Made by a program: the position numbers and the translations under genes
Shown: positions 6,272-12,554 of the stretch, in pieces
Layout of the letters: each line of letters opens with the position of its first letter
Numbering within the stretch: position 1 is the first letter of the stretch
The notes under the pieces: model-generated
Database searches by the model: none
What the model was told of the DNA's origin: nothing
The model's input: only the letters and a program-made list of their open reading frames with translations
NCBI GenBank assembly: GCA_964371195.1
Contig: CAYJLD010000042.1
Span: 1 to 20,089, forward strand
Origin: CAYJAD01 sp964371195
Lineage (GTDB): Bacteria > Desulfobacterota > Desulfovibrionia > Desulfovibrionales > Desulfovibrionaceae
Length of the DNA stretch: 20,089 nucleotides
Reading direction: 5' to 3'

Positions 6272-6510
6272 GTGCTAAAAAAATGAGGGGGCAAAAAAAT
6301 AATGCTGGATGTAACATTCCTTTATATAAAGCTTTTTATAAAATTAAAAAATTTTTTTAGAAAAATTTTAGAAAAATGACATATTATTTCAAAATGCTAA
6401 CGGAGCAATGCGGCTTTGCGCTACATGGATTTTTTTTTGTGCATAGGTTATTGTTAAAAAATATGAAGCGTATCAAGCATTAGAGGCGTAAAAATATCCT
6501 TACCCTCATT
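6272..6510. other. AT-rich intergenic stretch between tRNA-Leu and nrdJ
   Basis: No ORF or RNA gene is apparent. It contains long A and T runs and a direct repeat of TTTTAGAAAAA (6355-6365 and 6366-6376). I looked for a cobalamin riboswitch, which would suit a B12-dependent reductase, and did not find a recognisable B12 box or the needed G/C-rich stems. Confidence 0.5.
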
Positions 6511-6529
6511 ACACTTTTTAGTGTATAAT
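6511..6529 (+). promoter_or_regulatory. nrdJ promoter -10 with overlapping NrdR-like dyad
   Basis: TATAAT (6524-6529) lies 36 nt before the chosen nrdJ ATG. Abutting it is a perfect dyad ACACT-TTTT-AGTGT (6511-6524). It resembles the NrdR box, which also has ACAC and GTGT ends around an A/T core, but is 2 bp shorter and single, where NrdR boxes are usually paired. The -35 is weak (TTACCC at 6500-6505). Repression by a nucleotide-sensing regulator is plausible but not established. Confidence 0.4.
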
Positions 6530-6565
6530 CCACCACCATTATTAAACATAAAAGGTAGAATACTT

Positions 6566-8836
6566 ATGGTTGCAATGCCCAAAAATCTTCCACATCCACC
6601 TATTTCAGCCAATACTGAAGTAGTACTTAAAAAGCGTTATTATCATACCAACCCTGATACAGGACAAATTGAAGATGCTCGTGACTTATTTTGGCGAGTA
6701 GCTTCTACTGTAGCCGTTGAGGAAAAAAAATATAATAAATCTCCATATAAAGTTGAAAACTTGTCCCGTGAGTTTTATGATATAATGACACAGTGGAAGT
6801 TTTTGCCAAATTCACCAACTCTTATGAATGCTGGTACAAATCTAGGTCAACTGTCAGCTTGCTTTGTGTTGCCTGTAGGTGACTCTATTGAGGAAATCTT
6901 TGACGCAGTTAAGCATGCAGCTATGATTCATAAGTCTGGTGGTGGCACTGGTTTTTCATTTACACGTATTCGCCCTCAGCAAAGTCGAGTTGGATCGACG
7001 GGTGGTGTAGCATCTGGGCCCATATCCTTTTTGCGTATTTTCAATACAGCTACTGAACAAATTAAACAAGGCGGTACAAGACGCGGGGCCAACATGGGTA
7101 TTTTGCGTATTGACCATCCTGATATCTTAGACTTTATCCGAGCTAAGGAAAAAGAGGGAGATTTTAATAATTTTAATCTCTCGGTGGGCCTTACCGAAGT
7201 ATTTATGCATGCTGTGGAAAATGATACAGAATATCCATTGCTTAACCCACATACTAATGAAGAGGTGGATAAGCTTCGTGCACGTGAAGTGTTTGACCTT
7301 TTGGTTAATAAGGCTTGGGCCTCAGGTGACCCAGGTATTGTATTTTTAGATCGTATTAATAGGGATAATCCAAACCCAGACCAAGGTGAAATTGAATCTA
7401 CTAATCCTTGTGGTGAGCAGCCACTTTTGCCTTATGAGGCGTGTAACCTTGGTTCCATTAACTTGGCCAAATTTGTTAATGGTAATAAGGGTAATAAGGG
7501 TCAAGATAAGCCTGTAGACCAACGAATTGATTGGAAAGAGCTTGCCCGCGTAGTACATCTTGCAGTGCGCTTTTTAGACAATGTTATTGATGCTTCACAA
7601 TTTCCTTTGCCACGTATTACTGAGCGTGTGCAAAAAAACCGTAAAATTGGTTTAGGTGTAATGGGTTTTGCCGATATGCTTTTCCATCTAGGTGTTGCAT
7701 ATGACTCACCAGAGGGTTTAGCCTTGGGTGAGCGTGTTATGGCCTTTGTTAATGACGAGGGACATAATGCATCCAAGGAGTTAGCAAAAGAACGTGGGCC
7801 TTTCCCATCCTATGCAACTTCAATTTTTGCTAAGCGCCAACAAGGTCCATATCGTAATGCCACTGTAACGACCATTGCCCCAACAGGTACATTATCCATT
7901 ATTGCTGGTTGTTCATCTGGAGTGGAGCCACTATTTGCACTATGCTTTACACGTAATATCCTAGATGGTGAAAAGCTTGTAGAAGTTAATCCATATTTTG
8001 AAAAAGCTCTCACCAATGCTGGGGCTTATAGTGTGGAGCTTATGGAAAGTGTTGTGGCAAAAGGATCCATTCAAGATATGGAGTTTTTGCCAGCATCAAT
8101 GCGCAATGTTTTTGTAACTGCCATGGACATAGACCCTGAATGGCATTTAAAAATGCAAGCCGCTTTCCAAAGACATACCGACAATGCCGTATCAAAAACA
8201 GTAAACCTCCCCAATTCCGCCACTGTGGAAGATATTTATAATATTTACTGGATGGCCTTTAAGGAAGGGTGCAAGGGTGTTACTGTTTATCGTGATGGTT
8301 GCAAATCCGTACAAGTTTTAGCAACTGGCGAAGGGCAAAAAAAGCAAGACGGGCTACAAAACGAAGGCCCAGAAATGGGTAATGTGCGTAAACGCCCTGA
8401 TGTTGTGCAAGGATTTACCCATAAAGTGCAAACTGGCCTTGGTGGTATGTACCTTACAGTCAATGAAGTAGATGGACAACCATTTGAGGTGTTTGCAACT
8501 ATTGGCAAGTCTGGTCGCTCCATTACTGCCAAAGCAGAGGCCATTGGCCGCCTTGTATCGCTTGCGCTTCGCTCTGGTGTAAGTGTGCGCGATGTTGTTA
8601 GTCAAATTAAAGGCATTGGTGGTGAGCATCCTGTATTTCGCGGTAAAGGACTTTTACTTTCTATACCTGATGCCATAGCTTGGGTACTTGAGCGACGCTA
8701 TTTAAATGGAACTAGTGTTTCAGAACATGCTGTTCCCTTAGATGGTAGTGTTTGCCCAGAGTGTGGAGGAGAGTTAATTTTCCAAGAAGGTTGCCATATT
8801 TGCCAAGCATGTAGCTTTACTAAATGCGGTGGATAG
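6566..8836 (+). CDS. nrdJ: Adenosylcobalamin-dependent (class II) ribonucleoside reductase
   Basis: The enzyme makes deoxyribonucleotides using a thiyl radical formed from adenosylcobalamin, and works with or without oxygen. The product has 756 residues. Cys99 in QLSACFVLP and Cys293 in EACNLGS match the active-site redox pair of class I enzymes. NPCGEQPL (280-287) carries the thiyl Cys282 with Asn280 and Glu284. PTGT (439-442) is the substrate-phosphate segment. The C-terminus has a cysteine-rich tail (CPECGG, then CHICQAC and KCGG), typical of the tail that reduces the active site. The ATG at 6566 follows AAAGGTA at 8 nt; a GTG 45 bp upstream is in frame but has no ribosome binding site and lies on the promoter -10. 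A low-complexity NGNKGNKG insert is at 305-312. The 3' end overlaps the next gene by 8 bp. Confidence 0.96.
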   Translation: MVAMPKNLPHPPISANTEVVLKKRYYHTNPDTGQIEDARDLFWRVASTVAVEEKKYNKSPYKVENLSREFYDIMTQWKFLPNSPTLMNAGTNLGQLSACFVLPVGDSIEEIFDAVKHAAMIHKSGGGTGFSFTRIRPQQSRVGSTGGVASGPISFLRIFNTATEQIKQGGTRRGANMGILRIDHPDILDFIRAKEKEGDFNNFNLSVGLTEVFMHAVENDTEYPLLNPHTNEEVDKLRAREVFDLLVNKAWASGDPGIVFLDRINRDNPNPDQGEIESTNPCGEQPLLPYEACNLGSINLAKFVNGNKGNKGQDKPVDQRIDWKELARVVHLAVRFLDNVIDASQFPLPRITERVQKNRKIGLGVMGFADMLFHLGVAYDSPEGLALGERVMAFVNDEGHNASKELAKERGPFPSYATSIFAKRQQGPYRNATVTTIAPTGTLSIIAGCSSGVEPLFALCFTRNILDGEKLVEVNPYFEKALTNAGAYSVELMESVVAKGSIQDMEFLPASMRNVFVTAMDIDPEWHLKMQAAFQRHTDNAVSKTVNLPNSATVEDIYNIYWMAFKEGCKGVTVYRDGCKSVQVLATGEGQKKQDGLQNEGPEMGNVRKRPDVVQGFTHKVQTGLGGMYLTVNEVDGQPFEVFATIGKSGRSITAKAEAIGRLVSLALRSGVSVRDVVSQIKGIGGEHPVFRGKGLLLSIPDAIAWVLERRYLNGTSVSEHAVPLDGSVCPECGGELIFQEGCHICQACSFTKCGG
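7481..7498 (+). repeat. In-frame 9-bp tandem repeat inside nrdJ
   Basis: GGTAATAAG occurs twice (7481-7489, 7490-7498) and is followed by the related GGTCAAGATAAG. It encodes GNKGNKG in a linker-like position after SINLAKFV, between conserved blocks of the reductase. A 9-bp unit preserves the reading frame. Confidence 0.85.
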
Positions 8837-9521
8837 CAACGTATTAAGCCATAAAGAAGTATCTGCTCCCCTGTGCAGGCAATGTGGTAAATGTTGCCGC
8901 CAAGGGGGGCCTTTGCTTCACTTAAGTGATATGCCCCTAGTCCGTGAGGGGCATATTTGTTTAAGTAAGCTTGTGACCTTACGCCAAGGGGAGCTTGCTT
9001 ACAATGCCATAGACCAAAGCCTAAAACCTCTAGATACTGAGGTTATTAAAATCATAGGCACCCAAGAACAAGCCTATCCTTGGCATTGTGTATTTCATCT
9101 TAATAATCTTTGCTCGCTTCATCCAGTACGCCCAGCCCAATGTGAAGCTCTTTATTGTGAAGATAATACAGCCCTAATTTCCATGTATGAGCATAATCGC
9201 GTAAGCCGTAAGGACATTCTTGCTAATAGTCCTGGGTATTGGTTAGAGCTTGCCATGGCCCATGAGGATGAGTGTTCTGTTAAAAAGCTAATAAAATATG
9301 TGGCAGACCTAGAGCACACTGAGGATGAAATTTTACAATTAATGAATTATGACAAAGCTTTTCGTGAGCTATGTATAGAAAAAGCCCAAATCCCTTCAAA
9401 GTTTTTAAGTTGCATCCTTGGACGCCCACTAAGTAAACTTTTAAGTGGATTTGGGCTTGCCTTACAACTACACAATAATAAAGCAATTATTGTACGTGTG
9501 GGTAAATCCCATTACTATTAG
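8829..9521 (+). CDS. YkgJ-family cysteine-cluster protein (putative metal-binding)
   Basis: The 230-residue product has the zinc- or iron-chelating cluster arrangement of the YkgJ/CxxCxxCC family. CRQCGKCCRQGG (16-27) gives Cys16, 19, 22 and 23. WHCVFHLNNLCSLHPVRPAQC (86-105, then Cys105) and Cys110 give the second half, with the family's C-x7-C-x2-H-x3-RP spacing. The biochemical role is unknown. Translation seems to start at GTG 8829, overlapping the nrdJ stop by 8 bp; no in-frame ATG precedes the cluster and no clear ribosome binding site exists, so translational coupling to nrdJ is likely. The C-terminal half has no recognised motif. The shared operon suggests a link with metal or radical handling, but that is speculation. 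Confidence 0.85.
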   Translation: MDSNVLSHKEVSAPLCRQCGKCCRQGGPLLHLSDMPLVREGHICLSKLVTLRQGELAYNAIDQSLKPLDTEVIKIIGTQEQAYPWHCVFHLNNLCSLHPVRPAQCEALYCEDNTALISMYEHNRVSRKDILANSPGYWLELAMAHEDECSVKKLIKYVADLEHTEDEILQLMNYDKAFRELCIEKAQIPSKFLSCILGRPLSKLLSGFGLALQLHNNKAIIVRVGKSHYY

Positions 9522-9533
9522 TTTTGTTTAGTC

Positions 9534-9568
9534 AAAGCCAGAAAAACACCTTTTAATAATGGCTTTTT
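9534..9568 (+). terminator. Possible terminator after the YkgJ-like gene
   Basis: AAAGCCA (9534-9540) pairs with TGGCTTT (9560-9566), and T residues continue to 9568. The stem is only 7 bp and the loop is 19 nt, so it is a weak example. Confidence 0.45.
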
Positions 9569-9613
9569 GAAAGGCACATACTGCAAATATCCCTTTATTT
9601 AATTAGCCAATGC

Positions 9614-9641
9614 TGAAAAACGCATTTCCACGCATTTTTCA
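9614..9641 (-). terminator. Hairpin downstream of nfnB
   Basis: On the minus strand TGAAAAATGC pairs with GCGTTTTTCA, a 10-bp stem with one G-U pair and an 8-nt loop. The 3' arm contains five T residues, though no T-run follows. It is about 127 nt past the nfnB stop and fits better on this strand than on the plus strand, where one C-A mismatch appears. Confidence 0.4.
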
Positions 9642-9676
9642 AAAAAGGCACGTCACTCAAACGTCGCTTTGCAAAC

Positions 9677-9695
9677 GCCAGAAGCTAGCTCTGGC
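9677..9695. repeat. Perfect GCCAGA/TCTGGC hairpin between convergent genes
   Basis: GCCAGA (9677-9682) and TCTGGC (9690-9695) are perfectly complementary around AGCTAGC. No U-run follows on either strand. It resembles the small hairpins with AGCTTTAGCT cores in the repeat block after the porin, and may belong to the same group of intergenic palindromes. Confidence 0.5.
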
Positions 9696-9767
9696 CATTC
9701 TACTAACTCGCTTGAATATAAAACCATTTTGTTCCAAGTGTTTGTCATGTTTTTCCGTGTCGACTAA

Positions 9768-11213
9768 TTAATCCTTTAATAATCTGTTACAAATTTCTTG
9801 TGCGGCCTTACGTCCAGCTCCCATAGCTAAAATAACCGTTGCAGCACCGGTTACAATATCACCTCCAGCAAAAACATTGGGGATGGAGGTCTCACCGGTA
9901 TTTTCATCAGTTACAATATAACCCCATTTATTAAGTTTTAAGTCGGGGGTTGCCTCAAGCAAGATGGGGTTAGCTTGCGTGCCAAGAGCTACAATGGCAA
10001 GGTCTGTGGGCAGTTCATATACATCACCTTCAATAGGTTCAGGGCGGCAACGTCCGGAGGCATCAGGCTCACCAAGTTTCATGCGTTGTAAAGTCACAGA
10101 CTTTAAGTTTAATTTATCATCGCCGTTAAATTGTACAGGTGAAGCCAAAAGCTCTAATTGAATTCCCTCTTCTTCAGCATGTTCAATTTCTTCAAGACGA
10201 GCAGGCATTTCTGATCTTGTGCGTCTATATACAATATGCACACTTTCAGCACCAAGTCGCATGGCTGTCCTTGCAGCATCCATGGCCACATTACCAGCAC
10301 CAAAAACTGTTACATTTTGTCCTGGATAAAACGGAGTATCTGTTTCTGGGAAGTCATAGGCACGACCCAAGTTAGCACGAGTAAGATATTCATTGGCGGA
10401 AAAAACGCCCACATAATTTTCGCCGGGGATATTTAAAAACATGGGTAAACCTGCCCCCACGCCAATAAATACAGCTTGATAGCCTTGTTCAAATAAGTCA
10501 TCAACTGTAATGGTGCGTCCACCTACCCAGTTTAGAAAGAAATTAACACCGGTTAGTCGTAAACCTTCAAGCTCTACACTAACCACATCCTTGGGTAAGC
10601 GGAAGGTAGGTATACCATAAACCAAAACCCCACCAGGTTCGTGTAAGGCCTCATACACATCTACTTGAATACCACGAGAGGCCAAATATCCAGCTGCGGT
10701 GAGAGAAGCTGGCCCTGAACCAAGGCATGCAACTTTTAAGTTTGCTATAGGTAAGGCACAAGCATTGGTGCCGGTAACCTGTTCACAAGCTGACGTGGCA
10801 ATATAGTTATCAGCAACAAAACGCTCTAACCGTCCAATGGCAATGGGCTCTTTTTTTGCATTTAATATGCATTTACCTTCGCATTGTACTTCTTGGGGAC
10901 ATACACGTCCACATACAGCAGGTAAGCTGTTGGTACTTTTTATGATACGATAAGCTGAATCCATATCGCCACGGGCCACTGCAGCAATAAATTCGGGTAT
11001 TGGCACCTCTACTGGACAGCCGTGTACACATTTGGGTTTTTTACATTGCAGGCAACGTTTAGCTTCCATAATAGCCATTTTGTGGCTATATCCTAAGGCC
11101 ACCTCATCAAAATTACGCCGCCGCACTTCTGCATTTTGACAGGGCATGGGCATGCGCGGGGCAAATACTTTTTTCTTTGGCTTTGGCTTTGGGGGAGATT
11201 GTTCATTACTCAT
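9768..11213 (-). CDS. nfnB: NADH-dependent reduced ferredoxin:NADP oxidoreductase, large subunit (GltD-like)
   Basis: This is a 481-residue flavoprotein of the glutamate-synthase small-subunit type. The N-terminal iron-sulfur region has CLQCKKPKCVHGC (54-66) and CGRVCPQEVQCEGKC (101-115). Then come an FAD site GSGPAS (165-170), VYGIPTFRLPK (198-208), a second nucleotide site FGAGNVAMD (304-312) with YRRTRSEMPAR (329-339) for NADP(H), and the C-terminal GGDIVTGAATVILAMGAGR that closes on FAD. The adjoining FNR-like subunit identifies it as the Nfn (or sulfide dehydrogenase/SudA) type and not a glutamate synthase, since no GltB-like large subunit is present. Nfn couples NADH, NADPH and ferredoxin by flavin-based bifurcation. 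Start ATG 11213 is preferred; it overlaps the nfnA stop by 8 bp. A longer reading frame to 11261 would overlap nfnA needlessly. Confidence 0.92.
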   Translation of the reverse strand: MSNEQSPPKPKPKKKVFAPRMPMPCQNAEVRRRNFDEVALGYSHKMAIMEAKRCLQCKKPKCVHGCPVEVPIPEFIAAVARGDMDSAYRIIKSTNSLPAVCGRVCPQEVQCEGKCILNAKKEPIAIGRLERFVADNYIATSACEQVTGTNACALPIANLKVACLGSGPASLTAAGYLASRGIQVDVYEALHEPGGVLVYGIPTFRLPKDVVSVELEGLRLTGVNFFLNWVGGRTITVDDLFEQGYQAVFIGVGAGLPMFLNIPGENYVGVFSANEYLTRANLGRAYDFPETDTPFYPGQNVTVFGAGNVAMDAARTAMRLGAESVHIVYRRTRSEMPARLEEIEHAEEEGIQLELLASPVQFNGDDKLNLKSVTLQRMKLGEPDASGRCRPEPIEGDVYELPTDLAIVALGTQANPILLEATPDLKLNKWGYIVTDENTGETSIPNVFAGGDIVTGAATVILAMGAGRKAAQEICNRLLKD

Positions 11214-12045
11214 GGCAATTACACCTATAATGGCTAAAGGATATTTTTTCTTGTTCAGCAAAGGCGTTTAATCTACGCCTAAGTTCTGCAAAGTCCACCT
11301 TATGTCCATCAAATTCTGGGCCATCTACACAAGCAAATTTAGTCTGGCCATCAACAGTTACTCTGCAAGCTCCACACATACCTATACCATCCACCATAAT
11401 AGGATTAAGGCTTACAGTAGTTGGAGTGTTATAGGGCTTCGTTGTTGCAGCAACAGCGGCCATCATGGGCACAGGTCCCACGGCAACCACTTCAAAAACA
11501 TTATTTTCTTTTTCTAACTCCTCATGTAGCAAGTTAGTTACAAGACCTTTAACGCCATAACTACCATCATCAGTAGATATTAAAAGCTCATCCACAAAAG
11601 ACTTTAGCTCTTTTTCAAATAATAATAAGTCATGGCTACGAGCACCAATAATACCTATGACTTTATTGCCAATTTTATGATGCCCCTTAGCTATATGGTG
11701 CATGGCGGCAATACCTGTGCCACCCCCAACACATATGGCTGTTCCCTTTTTTTCAATGTGTGTAGGTTTACCCAAGGGGCCGCATACATCAAAAATACTA
11801 TCACCCTCTTTTAAGGTTTCCATTAAGGCTGTGCTTTTTCCAAGCACAATATAAACAAGGGTAATGGTTCCGGCCTCCGCATCAGCATCGGCAATAGTTA
11901 ATGGAACACGTTCACCATTTAAGCTCATCCTAAGCATAACAAAGTGCCCGGGCTGAGCTTTTTTGGCAATGTGTGGTGCATCTAAAATCAGTTTACTGGT
12001 TTTACCTGGAATAAGTGACTCTTTAACGAGTATCTTGGTGGGCAT
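11206..12045 (-). CDS. nfnA: NADH-dependent reduced ferredoxin:NADP oxidoreductase, small subunit (FNR/PyrK-like)
   Basis: The 279-residue partner of NfnB binds FAD, NAD(H) and a [2Fe-2S] cluster. An FNR-type FAD domain includes RVPLTIAD (46-53) in place of the classic RxYS. The NAD domain has CVGGGTGIAAM (105-115) and GARSHDLL (134-141). The C-terminal cluster motif is DGIGMCGACRV (219-229) plus Cys239 in FACVDGPEF. Only three Cys are evident at the cluster, with Asp219 placed where a fourth ligand could sit. A CNC motif lies four residues from the end (RCNCHE). The ATG at 12045 follows AAGGAG at 8 nt, so the longer frame to 12087 is rejected. It is first in the operon, with the nfnB start codon inside its last codons (ATGAGTAA). 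Confidence 0.92.
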   Translation of the reverse strand: MPTKILVKESLIPGKTSKLILDAPHIAKKAQPGHFVMLRMSLNGERVPLTIADADAEAGTITLVYIVLGKSTALMETLKEGDSIFDVCGPLGKPTHIEKKGTAICVGGGTGIAAMHHIAKGHHKIGNKVIGIIGARSHDLLLFEKELKSFVDELLISTDDGSYGVKGLVTNLLHEELEKENNVFEVVAVGPVPMMAAVAATTKPYNTPTTVSLNPIMVDGIGMCGACRVTVDGQTKFACVDGPEFDGHKVDFAELRRRLNAFAEQEKISFSHYRCNCHE

Positions 12046-12137
12046 AAAATGAACTCCTTGTCTTAAAAATAACACGAGGCTATGCAATCACTAAACGCTA
12101 GCAAATATTCATTATTGCTTTGAAATCAATTAGTTTC

Positions 12138-12166
12138 ATTCTAAATAAAAAAAAATATCTTGGCAA
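12138..12166 (-). promoter_or_regulatory. Promoter of nfnAB with a T9 tract in the spacer
   Basis: On the minus strand TTGCCA (12166-12161), a 17-bp spacer and TAGAAT (12143-12138) give five of six matches in each box. Nine consecutive T residues (12155-12147) lie in the spacer. The leader to the nfnA ATG would be about 86 nt. Confidence 0.58.
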
Positions 12167-12382
12167 GACATTTCACCGTTTATTCGGTTTTTAAGCATGT
12201 GATTTTAGCTTATGTTAAAATGGGTTGCCTCGGTCCAAGTGCTTTCATAAAACATGCTTTTAAAAAAAAGTATGGACTGACCAGTCTAAGCATATATTAG
12301 TACGCCAAGTTATTTAATTTTACTGTTTTTATATTAGAATGTTGTGATTAATACGTTGAGTATCATGAGTACCATTTTAAAC
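12167..12382. other. Intergenic DNA between divergent nfnA and porin, with small palindromes
   Basis: No ORF is supported. There is a perfect 12-bp palindrome with a 2-nt centre, GACTG-AC-CAGTC (12275-12286). ATGCTT (about 12254-12259) and AAGCAT (about 12287-12292) flank it as a wider dyad. The palindrome lies about 100 bp before the predicted porin promoter and about 110 bp before that of nfnA. It could be an activator or repressor site. A weak ACCG/CGGT hairpin with trailing T residues is near 12167-12197. Confidence 0.4.
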
Positions 12383-12411
12383 TTGTTAAAACACGCTAAT
12401 TTTTATATACT
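12383..12411 (+). promoter_or_regulatory. Putative porin promoter
   Basis: TTGTTA (12383-12388), a 17-bp spacer and TATACT (12406-12411) match sigma70 boxes at four and five positions. The leader would be about 135 nt, a length common for outer-membrane protein mRNAs controlled post-transcriptionally. No specific control element is visible. Confidence 0.42.
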
Positions 12412-12554
12412 TTTTTGATATTAACAAAGATTATAAAGAGCTAATTGTCTATAAATATATAAATTTTTCATAGGTTTAGTTGTGGATTTTAATAGCAAAA
12501 ATAACACGTTACTCCCAGCAATAAGTAGTAAAATAATAAATTTGTAAGGTGAAT

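Noticed and set aside
6272..6565. Cobalamin riboswitch ahead of the B12-dependent reductase
   Set aside because: No B12-box-like sequence or suitable stems were found; the interval is mostly A and T runs.
9768..12045. Annotation of these genes as glutamate synthase
   Set aside because: The large subunit resembles the GltD small chain, but no GltB-type large chain is present. Coupling to an FNR-like subunit with a [2Fe-2S] motif fits NfnAB or sulfide dehydrogenase.
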